Source: Bacteroidota bacterium
GTDB taxonomy: Bacteria > Bacteroidota > Bacteroidia > Bacteroidales > F082
DNA length: 64,000 nucleotides
Reading direction: 5' to 3'
Assembly: GCA_020444415.1 (NCBI GenBank)
Contig: JAHLLA010000001.1
Location: 248,001 to 312,000, forward strand
Part shown: piece after piece, positions 10,701 to 18,198 of the stretch
Position numbering within the stretch: position 1 is the first letter of the stretch
Layout: every line of letters starts with the position of its first letter
Position numbers and translations under genes: made by a program
Notes under the pieces: generated by a model
Database searches by the model: none
What the model was told of the DNA's origin: nothing
What the model saw: the letters and a program-made list of their open reading frames with translations, nothing else

Positions 10701-10732
10701 CCCGGAAGACGCATATAATTATTTTTTAACAT
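7715..10732 (-). CDS. CotH-kinase lipoprotein with C-terminal beta-helix
   Basis: This is a 1005-residue predicted lipoprotein, with lipobox LNSC ending at Cys28. The order of parts is: a jelly-roll-like region (about 60-190); a CotH protein-kinase-like domain (about 205-480) with RLKGDW near 250, AYHNQRFYFNP near 445 and the probable catalytic Asp in EPIAFDG near 461; a linker with Ig-like strands; and a right-handed parallel beta-helix of short repeats (about 720-960). CotH enzymes phosphorylate spore-coat proteins in Bacillus, and surface CotH proteins exist in many bacteria. The substrate here is unknown. Its neighbours VTC and DUF4956 form the usual triad, but this gene has its own promoter box. 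Met7 is an alternative start. Confidence 0.85.
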   Translation of the reverse strand: MLKNNYMRLPGLLIFSLITFVWLYLNSCTRSESFPVGTKISSGAEHVNSQGKFFSLKDSLSIFNGGQTQSGLASFSGKYAALTVPKEAAFAFGYTIKDAGPDWYFKLSVWRKSNSGKGALVAATKDAKKFYLATSTAIERHANGWEKLELEVYTPPTFHREALSFYVWNNGSDSVFFDDFTIERFAKKKYPNYNEEPLVIVFDSSEYLKILDKRKEAFQSGILQTSDDDWVKAIVFADGDMMKSKVRLKGDWLDHLKGDKWSYRIKMRKGYSWNRMRTFSVQTPMARGFLNEWVAHKLFDSEDILTTRYGFIPLMINNESRGLYAWEEHFEKQLVESRNRREGPIIKFTEDAFWQTQKYSISIEESWPQMPYYQASVIEPFKQSGLVENEMLYNQFLNAQKLAHQYKNHQLPPEKIFDLEQLAKYYAMLEITQARHGLAYHNQRFYFNPVLCKLEPIAFDGFSNDSRVDPGIENNYAYISLNSGDSLLPHEFLMANLFTDSLFTSKYLFFLKKFSNADYISKSLFEIEKETIFYDSLINLEFPEIRFDFSRYPEVAADIRSYLPELEKEIKTKQQNPDFNLYSKRLVFTDSTVFEDTPKYFVNAYIEDTLVDSVRISVRNYYPGDIIILGTGNGKYIDSFQHPEPKLKAYNGGMVDTTVIVSDKKTAFLFFMTPGGIESFATEILPWPYPTGLTSQQELMKKSNLEDYKSFIRRNGNILTVKTGNHVIDQPIIIPEGYLLKFEPGAVLDLVKNAMLISYSPIEMKGTESQKIKITSSDFTANGFTVLQAEKRSKLEHVIFENLNTLDYKGWTLTGAVNFYESDVDITNTLFYRNQCEDALNTIRSDFKLEKTTFENVYGDAFDSDFCTGLVSNSNFNNVGNDAIDFSGSQIRIVDTEISEAGDKGISGGENSQLTVENTTIRRSNIGLASKDLSTVIVSNSSVDDCNYGIVLLQKKPEYGPGKMVLVNTPINHAKTDYLIEVDSEVIEDGKLIKGDKENLAEIFY

Positions 10733-10775
10733 TACAAAGGGAATTATCTGTTAATACCATGTTTGTTTCCAGGCA

Positions 10776-10783
10776 CAAAGATA
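10776..10783 (-). promoter_or_regulatory. -7 promoter box for CotH gene
   Basis: The minus strand reads TATCTTTG, an exact match, 44 nt before the CotH start codon. Confidence 0.5.
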
Positions 10784-10972
10784 CTTGAATAAATAATTGT
10801 CACCAGATAAGTTATAGAATATCGGGAACAACTTTGTTGGAATGTTAATCCTGATTTCTTTAAATACGTTTTTGCATATCTACGCTGTTTTCCACCTTTT
10901 ATTTTAATTTTACGCTTGCTTATCAATTAAGTATTAAACCAAAGTAATGATGATTGCGAATCACTTTGATAT

Positions 10973-12439
10973 ATGTTAATAATGACCAGGAAAATTGTTA
11001 TAACTGGGCTATTTCTGATTCTTCTTTTTTCAATTGATTTGGGTCATCAATTGCAGGCAGCTATTGTATTCACTAAGGCTGGTTCGCCACATTTGATTAT
11101 TAGCGATTTGGAAATTACTAACCAAGATACCATTCTAGTAGAAGCAGGTGCAATCCTGACTTTATCTTCCGGCGTAAATATTGTAACGAATGGTGTCATT
11201 CTAATGAATGGAACTGCTGAAGAACCTGTTTCTATTTTACCGGAAAACGAAGGAATAGGTTGGGGCACAATTGAAATTAATAGTCCTGGCAAAATAAGTT
11301 ATATAATGCATGCCAACATTGTTGATGGTATTATATTATCCGATTCTTGCCATATGATATTAGAACACGTTACTCTTACAAATAACCAGGACCTTTCGTG
11401 GGAGTATTCGATATTGTTCGTCAAAAATGCTTCAGCTAGCATTGTGAACTCCTCCATTTATGGAAGCGAAAGCTGTGAAGGCTTACAAATGCTCAATTCA
11501 GAATCAGTGTTGGTAAAAGATTGTAATTTCAGTAATATACCAGATGCTGTTGAATTAATAAATGTAAACGGAGCTGTTATCAGGGGTAATTGGTTTGAGA
11601 ATATCCCGGATGATGCCATAGACATGAACAACTGCTCAAATACGATTATAGACAGTAATACGATTATTCATGCGATTGACCGGGGTTTGGAACTTGGCAG
11701 TGAAAATTTTGGAAACACAGAAAACATATTGGTTAACAGGAATGTAATCATTGACTGCAATGAAGGTGTTATATTTAAAGAGAATTCAAGCGGTCAACTA
11801 AATAACAATACCTTTTACGGCAATCAAACCGCAGTTAGTTGCATTGAGAATAACAAGCAACAGTCTGGCAGTTACGTAAAAATTCAAAACTGTATTTTTT
11901 CGGCTTCTGTTCATGCAGATTTATTTCATGATGCAAATTCGGAGATCGAAGTAAGTTATTCCTTGTCCGATCAATTTATATTATCCGGAGAGAGTAATTT
12001 ACTTCTTGATCCATTATTCGTCAATACGGATGATTATAATTTTAAGCTTACCGAAGATTCCCCCTGCATCAATTCGGGAAATCCGGCATTACCTTTTGAT
12101 CCCGATAATACCATAAGTGATATGGGCGCTTTTTACTACAATCATGACAATACAAGCATTACAGAACCGCATGATGATTTCAGTTTATTGGAAATCTATC
12201 CAAATCCGTTTGCAGGATATTTTACAATAGCCCATCCGTCTCAACTTTCTAAAAAAATTTCAATTACATTGTTTGATTTGAAAGGGCAGCAAATCCAGGT
12301 GTACGTCCGAGATGAATCAACTGCATCACGACAACTATTCGATGTTTATCTGCTTGAGGAAATACCATCTGGCACAATGCTGATTTGTAAAATTTCAATT
12401 AATAATAGCTTTAAATCCTGCCTGATGATACATCGATAA
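10973..12439 (+). CDS. Secreted right-handed beta-helix protein with T9SS sorting domain
   Basis: A 488-residue exported protein. It has an N-terminal signal peptide ending near residue 30, then parallel beta-helix turns (about 100-330) rich in Asn/Ile ladders such as 'NVIIDCNEGVIF'. A T9SS type A C-terminal sorting domain begins at IYPNPFAGYF near residue 405. The protein is therefore likely moved to the cell surface or outside through the type IX system. Beta-helix folds of this kind often bind or cut polysaccharides, but no catalytic signature was seen. A -7-like box with one mismatch (TCACTTTG, 10961-10968) lies almost on the ATG at 10973, so the in-frame ATG at 10982 is a plausible alternative start. 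Divergent from the CotH gene, which also carries a beta-helix. Confidence 0.75.
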   Translation: MLIMTRKIVITGLFLILLFSIDLGHQLQAAIVFTKAGSPHLIISDLEITNQDTILVEAGAILTLSSGVNIVTNGVILMNGTAEEPVSILPENEGIGWGTIEINSPGKISYIMHANIVDGIILSDSCHMILEHVTLTNNQDLSWEYSILFVKNASASIVNSSIYGSESCEGLQMLNSESVLVKDCNFSNIPDAVELINVNGAVIRGNWFENIPDDAIDMNNCSNTIIDSNTIIHAIDRGLELGSENFGNTENILVNRNVIIDCNEGVIFKENSSGQLNNNTFYGNQTAVSCIENNKQQSGSYVKIQNCIFSASVHADLFHDANSEIEVSYSLSDQFILSGESNLLLDPLFVNTDDYNFKLTEDSPCINSGNPALPFDPDNTISDMGAFYYNHDNTSITEPHDDFSLLEIYPNPFAGYFTIAHPSQLSKKISITLFDLKGQQIQVYVRDESTASRQLFDVYLLEEIPSGTMLICKISINNSFKSCLMIHR

Positions 12440-12521
12440 TGCGAATCACGTTTTAAAATGAACACATTCCGCTGCCCGCTTTTTATCATGTTGCATCTTT
12501 AATGCAGTACAATTATTCTGC

Positions 12522-12529
12522 TAATTTTG
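12522..12529 (+). promoter_or_regulatory. -7 promoter box for GT-C gene
   Basis: TAATTTTG is an exact TAnnTTTG match, 35 nt before the ATG at 12565. Confidence 0.5.
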
Positions 12530-12564
12530 TCTCCTAAATCGATACTATATATTTTTTCATAATA

Positions 12565-13968
12565 ATGATTTCAAAGAAAAGAATAGATTATTCATTGTGG
12601 GCCTTATTTATTAGTGTGTTTATTGTAATCTATATCAATTTTGATTATGCCAAATGGAACGATCCGAAGAGAATTCTCATCCACGACGTTTTATCTTATT
12701 ATTCATATTTACCCGCTACCTTTATTTATCACGATGTAAGCCTTGAATTTAAAACAAAAGACCCTAAGAAGTTTGGCGATAAATTCTGGGCACAAAAAAG
12801 CCCGAATGGTAAATTTGTGATTCTGATGAGCAGTGGATTATCCATGCTCTACCTTCCATTCTTCTTTACAGCACATTATATGGCACCCATACTCGGATAC
12901 GATGCCGATGGCTATACAGTACCCTACAGATTTGCATTGGTAATGAGCAGTATTTTTTACCTGATCCTGGGAGCAATTTTCCTGCGCAAGTTTTTACTGA
13001 GATATTTTTCGCAAAAAGTTGTGGCCATTACTTTACTGGTGATCATTTTAACAACAAACCTGCTCTGGTATGCTACAATAGAAGCTCCTATGTCGCATGT
13101 GTATAGTTTTACATTGATCACGATTTTTCTGTATATGATGGATAAATGGTATGATCACCCGTCTTTAAAATCTACCATCTTGATCGGATTATTAGTGGGT
13201 ATTATTTCATTAATACGTCCTACTAACATTGTTGTGGTGCTGTTATTAATTATGTGGAAAATAACAGATTGGGAAGATTTGAAGAGCAGATTTTTATTTT
13301 TCTTTCGAAAATGGTATCTGATTTTAATCATGATACTGATGTGTTTTATCGTGTGGTCGCCTCAATTTATCTATTGGAAATATGTGTCGGGCAGTTTTCT
13401 GTATTACTCTTACCCTGACGGTCAGGGCTTTTTCTTTAATAATCCACAGCTTTTCAATACGCTTTTCTCATGGCGCAAAGGTTTTTTAATCTACACACCC
13501 GTAATGCTTTTTGCCATTGGCGGAATCGGATTATTATATAAAAATAATAGAGAATTCTTCTGGACCGTTCTGATTTATTTTCTTGCAAGCTGGTATCTTA
13601 TCTCATCCTGGTGGAGCTGGTGGTATGGTGGCAGTTTTGGCCTCAGACCGTTCATCGATTCTTATGGCGTTTTTTCAATCGGATTGGCAGCATTTTTAAC
13701 CTGGCTATTTAAAACAAAAGGAATAAAAAAAGCTACCCTGATTGTTTTATTTCTGGCCTTAACCGCACTAGGTACCTGGCATTATAAAAGATACTACGGC
13801 GGCTCCATACATTGGGTAGGTATGACCAGAGATGCCTATTTTGATTCTTTCTGGCGCAAACATCCCTCTGCCGATTTTCAAAAAAAACTTCGCCGGCCAG
13901 ACCTTGAGCTTGCCAAACAAGGCATCTACAAAAATGCTGATGAAACGCCTGGAAAACAATCTGAATAA
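12565..13968 (+). CDS. Multi-pass membrane protein, probable GT-C glycosyltransferase
   Basis: A 467-residue protein with around ten transmembrane helices. The first outer loop (about 25-110) holds acidic residues (NDPKR, HDVLSYYSY), as in GT-C enzymes that use polyprenyl-phosphate sugars, and a later loop contains EAPMSHVYSF. The C-terminus is a short basic cytoplasmic tail. Family assignment rests on topology and loop pattern only; specific substrates cannot be named. The next gene encodes a dolichyl-phosphate-mannose-synthase-like GT2 that could make the lipid-linked donor. That link is inference from neighbourhood. Confidence 0.6.
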   Translation: MISKKRIDYSLWALFISVFIVIYINFDYAKWNDPKRILIHDVLSYYSYLPATFIYHDVSLEFKTKDPKKFGDKFWAQKSPNGKFVILMSSGLSMLYLPFFFTAHYMAPILGYDADGYTVPYRFALVMSSIFYLILGAIFLRKFLLRYFSQKVVAITLLVIILTTNLLWYATIEAPMSHVYSFTLITIFLYMMDKWYDHPSLKSTILIGLLVGIISLIRPTNIVVVLLLIMWKITDWEDLKSRFLFFFRKWYLILIMILMCFIVWSPQFIYWKYVSGSFLYYSYPDGQGFFFNNPQLFNTLFSWRKGFLIYTPVMLFAIGGIGLLYKNNREFFWTVLIYFLASWYLISSWWSWWYGGSFGLRPFIDSYGVFSIGLAAFLTWLFKTKGIKKATLIVLFLALTALGTWHYKRYYGGSIHWVGMTRDAYFDSFWRKHPSADFQKKLRRPDLELAKQGIYKNADETPGKQSE

Positions 13969-14071
13969 CATAAAAGATCAACTGCCAAACGTTTATTTGG
14001 CTTCACCATATAATATCAATTAGCACAGTTAGTTTTCCATATTGAATAACGATTAATCAATCTTTTCTTTT

Positions 14072-14079
14072 TACTTTCG
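14072..14079 (+). promoter_or_regulatory. Near-consensus -7 box for GT2 gene
   Basis: TACTTTCG differs from TAnnTTTG at one base and lies 17 nt before the ATG at 14096. Confidence 0.35.
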
Positions 14080-14095
14080 CCAATTACAAAAAAAC

Positions 14096-14821
14096 ATGCA
14101 GATGCCTAAAAAACTCTCTATCCTGATACCGGCATTTAATGAAGCACGCACAATTCATTTAATTCTGAACAAAATTATTGATGTTAAACTGGTTGGCGGT
14201 TTTGAAAAAGAGCTCATCATCGTTAATGATTTCTCAACGGATGAAACTGTTGCTGTAGTGGAAAGATATATTTCAGATCACCCGGAAGTTGACATGAAAC
14301 TATTCAACCAGCCTGTTAACATGGGCAAAGGTGCTGCTTTGCACCGGGGTATTCAGGAAGCAACCGGAGATTATATCATCATTCAGGATGCCGACCTCGA
14401 GTATGATCCGAAGGAATATAATTATCTGTTACAACCGGTGATTGATGGTTTTGCTGATGTTGTTTATGGGTCGCGATTTATGGGTGGAACACCGCATCGC
14501 ATATTGTTTTTCTGGCATTCCATCGGAAATAAATTTCTAACATCCGTTTCCAACATGTTCACCAACCTGAACCTGACCGACATGGAGACCTGTTACAAAC
14601 TTTTTAAAGCAGACATTATCAAATCGTTGAAGCTAAAAGAAAACAGATTTGGTTTTGAGCCTGAGGTAACTGCAAAAATTTCCAAAATTCCCAACATCAG
14701 AATTTATGAAGTAGGTATTTCTTATTACGGCCGAACCTATGACGAAGGAAAAAAGATTGGATGGAAAGACGGTATGCGCGCCATTTATAGTATACTCAAA
14801 TACAACCTGTTTAGCAAATAA
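14096..14821 (+). CDS. GT2 family glycosyltransferase (polyprenyl-phosphate sugar synthase-like)
   Basis: A 241-residue cytoplasmic GT-A enzyme of the DPM1-like group. It starts with [11 protein letters not shown], carries the nucleotide-sugar motifs VNDFSTDET (about 45-53) and QDADLEYDP (DxD region near 100), and ends after the [15 protein letters not shown] segment typical of dolichyl-phosphate mannose synthases. No C-terminal membrane helices are present, so it is the short form. It probably loads a sugar onto undecaprenyl phosphate for a GT-C transferase such as the one encoded just upstream (inference). A second ATG at 14102 is also possible as start. Confidence 0.85.
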   Translation: MQMPKKLSILIPAFNEARTIHLILNKIIDVKLVGGFEKELIIVNDFSTDETVAVVERYISDHPEVDMKLFNQPVNMGKGAALHRGIQEATGDYIIIQDADLEYDPKEYNYLLQPVIDGFADVVYGSRFMGGTPHRILFFWHSIGNKFLTSVSNMFTNLNLTDMETCYKLFKADIIKSLKLKENRFGFEPEVTAKISKIPNIRIYEVGISYYGRTYDEGKKIGWKDGMRAIYSILKYNLFSK

Positions 14822-15001
14822 CCTTATCCGGGAGTTTTTTGATTTAGCATCTGAATGAAGAAAATTGGATTATTAAAGATTACTTTTTGAATAACCATTT
14901 ACTGACCACAATTCAAAATTCCAAGTTTGGGATAAGCAATGTATTGAAAAAGTATGACTTTACAAGATGCTGGTTGTAACAGCAAACTAATTATCAAATT
15001 T

Positions 15002-16744
15002 TTATTTATTCTCGTTCAGCATATAGATGGCATCTGCTCTCAGCATTTCTTCAAATGAAATATTTTTATCCTTTGCCTTTTCTTTAATACTTTTTACCCA
15101 TTCCTCATCTGCCATGATCTTTTCAATTTGCAATTGAATGTCCTTTTCTTCCATCATTTCCTTTGCCTGGAAAAAGATCATATCATCCAATTTACTGTAG
15201 TACTTATCAGCCAGCGATCTAACGCTGTCCAACAGACCGGGATCTTGCATAATTTGCTGCTTTTTCTCATTGATGCGTATAAAATCCTTATACACATCAG
15301 GGTATTGTTTTGAAAACCGGTTGGTTGCCTCTTCCTGGATCATCTCTTCCATCAGCCGTCCCTCTGTTTCAGATTTTTCCTGCAAATGCGACATGGTCAA
15401 TCGTTGGGATTTTATTTGATCTTTATATGCATCCAAACCGTATCTCAACATATAATCTTCAGGAGCATTCAAACGATGCATATATTCAGCATTTAAATAT
15501 AATGACTGTTGATTACTGATTCCTTTGGCTTTGGCACCATGCAGCACAACATTGAACCATGATGCATCCAGCACGATACTATTCATATAATCATAAATGG
15601 GATCTTTTATATAATCAGGTGTTAATAAATAATACAATTGATCGATAAATTTCCAGTCGAATACATTTAAAAAACGTTCTGTAACCATAATAAAAACAAA
15701 ATCCATCTGCTGAACTTCCTTCTTCAAGTCATATTCACTTGTATATATTGGATTATTGTAATAATCAGGATACACTTTACTGTTGTAATACCAGAATGCT
15801 TCATTAGCAAACAGGTTTTTAGGAATGCCTGCATTAAAGATATTCCAGTAAAAACTATCTCCAATGGTCAATACTTTTGGTTTGTACCGACTGCTATCCT
15901 GCCCAAAATAATATTCGGGATATGCATAAATTTCATCAGAAAGGTTAAGCAATAAATTTAATGCCTTGCCACCATCGTAATCGGTTCGCAAGGGCGTGGA
16001 TGAAAAGTAAAGGCTGTCGGTATTATAATCATTTAACTTTTTGTTTTTAATCTGTTCCATGCTATCAATCAACACATGCGAAGCCCTGCTCATGCCGTAA
16101 ATACTCCAGTGGGTACCATACTTTGGAAAAATTGGATGTTCTGCACTTTCCTTGATTTGAAGAAAATATTCATTCAAATTGATATACTGTATTCCCCTGT
16201 GTTTAATTTCATACAGATAGACCGTGTAGTTTGTTGAGTCTTGCACATTTCTGAAATACTTAGCAGGAATATATTCTTTGTAAAACGAAGCTTTACCCGG
16301 TATAAAAACGATAACAAAATCCGTATTATAATTGCTTTTTAAGTATTGTTGTACATACTGAAGCCGCCTCAGCTTCTCGTCAATAAAATCATACCCAACA
16401 TAAGCCCGTCCTGTTATTTCACGAATATAATCATACTCAAAAATAAAGTTGTTTTTACCAATAACGATGCCTTCTGCATTGGGTTTTTTAAATAGTGAAT
16501 AATCCAATTGATTTTTAAGCCGTACCAGTATATTATGAAACCCAATATGCTGTTCGAGATAAGCTTCAAAAGCACTTTGGAAACTGCCATTATAAAATGA
16601 TTGCCAGGTAAAACGAGGCATTTCGTTTTCGATAAAATCACCATTCAGTTCAGTTACATGAACCATCTGCAATTCCTTTTGCAATGCCGGAAAAACCATT
16701 ACCATGATCAGAAAGACAAACGATATTTTCTTAAGCCTGTTCAT
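15002..16744 (-). CDS. AlgJ/AlgX-like SGNH acetyltransferase partner with repeated C-terminus
   Basis: A 580-residue membrane-anchored periplasmic protein. An N-terminal helix (about 6-22) is followed by an AlgJ/AlgX-type SGNH domain. The nucleophile block is GDSFYW at 295-300 (Ser297). The His block is GTHWS, with His212, where AlgX has DTHW, so the usual Asp is Gly210. Residues 390-580 form a charged helical tail with three related 30-residue units starting at Asp393, Asp501 and Asp546, each ending near a Tyr/Met-Met pair. It is translated from a TAATG overlap with the MBOAT gene. Together they likely transfer acetyl groups from the cytoplasm to an exported polymer; the polymer is unknown. 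Confidence 0.8.
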   Translation of the reverse strand: MNRLKKISFVFLIMVMVFPALQKELQMVHVTELNGDFIENEMPRFTWQSFYNGSFQSAFEAYLEQHIGFHNILVRLKNQLDYSLFKKPNAEGIVIGKNNFIFEYDYIREITGRAYVGYDFIDEKLRRLQYVQQYLKSNYNTDFVIVFIPGKASFYKEYIPAKYFRNVQDSTNYTVYLYEIKHRGIQYINLNEYFLQIKESAEHPIFPKYGTHWSIYGMSRASHVLIDSMEQIKNKKLNDYNTDSLYFSSTPLRTDYDGGKALNLLLNLSDEIYAYPEYYFGQDSSRYKPKVLTIGDSFYWNIFNAGIPKNLFANEAFWYYNSKVYPDYYNNPIYTSEYDLKKEVQQMDFVFIMVTERFLNVFDWKFIDQLYYLLTPDYIKDPIYDYMNSIVLDASWFNVVLHGAKAKGISNQQSLYLNAEYMHRLNAPEDYMLRYGLDAYKDQIKSQRLTMSHLQEKSETEGRLMEEMIQEEATNRFSKQYPDVYKDFIRINEKKQQIMQDPGLLDSVRSLADKYYSKLDDMIFFQAKEMMEEKDIQLQIEKIMADEEWVKSIKEKAKDKNISFEEMLRADAIYMLNENK

Positions 16745-18165
16745 TAAAACCTGAAATAAATAAATGGGTTAAAACCCGATGAAGTAATAAAACTCAGACA
16801 AATAACAAAAAATATGACCGCCCAGATAGTCATGATGATGATGCTACGATTGGATTGCAGAGGTGACAATATTTTTTCCTGCCATCGTTCATTTTTTCTA
16901 AAAATGGCCATGAAAGCAAATACAGAGGCCAATATTAAAATGACATAAAATTTTTCATCTAGAAAATAGTCTAAATCCCTGAAATCTCCTGCGAACATTT
17001 TTTTAATGTAGAATCCCGCCTGGCTGATAGATTCGGCCCTGAAAAACACCCATCCTACAAGTGTGATCAAAAAGGTGATCAATACGCTGGGAACCTTTCC
17101 GATCTTACGGTAAAATTTCAATAGGAACAACCTGTCCAACACCAGGAAAAGCCCATGATAGATTCCCCAGATAACGAAAGTCCAGGCGGCACCATGCCAT
17201 AAACCAGAAATAGCGAAGACAAGCCACAAATTAAAATACAGCCTGGCTGTGCTTACCCGGTTTCCACCTAATGGGATGTACAAATAGTTCTTCATAAAAG
17301 CACCCAGGGTGATATGCCATCTGCGCCAAAACTCTGAAATACTTTGCGAAATATATGGATTGTTAAAATTTTCGGGGAATTTGAAGCCGATCATCCGGCC
17401 AATACCAATCGCCATGTCAGAATAACCTGAAAAATCATAATAAATTTGGAAAGCATATGCCAGAATACCAAGCCAGGCCATTTGTGTGGTCAACGCATTT
17501 TCATTGAGCGAAAAGATAAAGTCGACCTGTTCGCCCAGCACATTGGCTATCAGCACTTTTTTTGAAAGACCTATCACAAACCTGAAAAATCCGGTAAGCC
17601 TGTTATCAGTTGATTCAAATCTTCTTCTGTCTTCAATTTGATCGGCAATCTCATTATACCTCACAATTGGTCCGGCAATTAGTTGCGGAAACATCAGAAT
17701 GTACATGGCATAATCTGTTAGCTTTTTTAGAGGAGCATGTACATTTCTATATACATCTATGGTATAGGTTATTTTTTGAAAGGTGAAAAATGAAATTCCG
17801 ATAGGCAGTGCCACCTTTACCCATTCAATACTGTTGAATCCAATACTGGTTAAAAATACATTTACATTTTCAACAAAGAAATTGGCATATTTGAAATAAG
17901 CCAGCAATCCGATATTAATAATTACAGAAATGGAAGTGAGTATTAATTTTTTTTGGCCTTTACTTGTAAAAAGCCATTTTACAAGATAAAAATCAATGGC
18001 AATAGAACCAAGCACGAAAACAATAAAATCAGGAGCTCCCCATGCATAAAATACGATACTCGAAAGCAGAATGAATAAATTTTTAAACTTTGTTGGCAGT
18101 GCAAAGTATATGATAAGAAAAGCAGGAAAGAAGTATAATAAAAATAAACTACTGCTAAATACCAT
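16744..18165 (-). CDS. MBOAT-family O-acyltransferase (AlgI-like)
   Basis: A 473-residue polytopic inner-membrane protein of the membrane-bound O-acyltransferase family. The diagnostic segments are SISEFWRRWHITLG, MKNYLYIPLGGNR and GLWHGAAWTFVIWG, whose His is the probable catalytic residue. AlgI relatives pass acetyl groups from a cytoplasmic donor across the membrane to a periplasmic SGNH partner. The AlgJ-like gene begins at the last base of this gene's stop codon (TAATG), so the pair is co-translated. The upstream gene on the same strand is the giant peptidase (33 nt gap) and no promoter box was seen, so read-through is possible. Confidence 0.9.
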   Translation of the reverse strand: MVFSSSLFLLYFFPAFLIIYFALPTKFKNLFILLSSIVFYAWGAPDFIVFVLGSIAIDFYLVKWLFTSKGQKKLILTSISVIINIGLLAYFKYANFFVENVNVFLTSIGFNSIEWVKVALPIGISFFTFQKITYTIDVYRNVHAPLKKLTDYAMYILMFPQLIAGPIVRYNEIADQIEDRRRFESTDNRLTGFFRFVIGLSKKVLIANVLGEQVDFIFSLNENALTTQMAWLGILAYAFQIYYDFSGYSDMAIGIGRMIGFKFPENFNNPYISQSISEFWRRWHITLGAFMKNYLYIPLGGNRVSTARLYFNLWLVFAISGLWHGAAWTFVIWGIYHGLFLVLDRLFLLKFYRKIGKVPSVLITFLITLVGWVFFRAESISQAGFYIKKMFAGDFRDLDYFLDEKFYVILILASVFAFMAIFRKNERWQEKILSPLQSNRSIIIMTIWAVIFFVICLSFITSSGFNPFIYFRF

Positions 18166-18198
18166 TTTCTACTGATAAAAGGTGTTATCCTGAGGTTA

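Noticed and set aside
12565-18165. Complete polysaccharide biosynthesis cluster
   Set aside because: Only two glycosyltransferase-like genes and an acetylation pair are present, on opposite strands, with no flippase, polymerase or export genes, so a pathway is not claimed.
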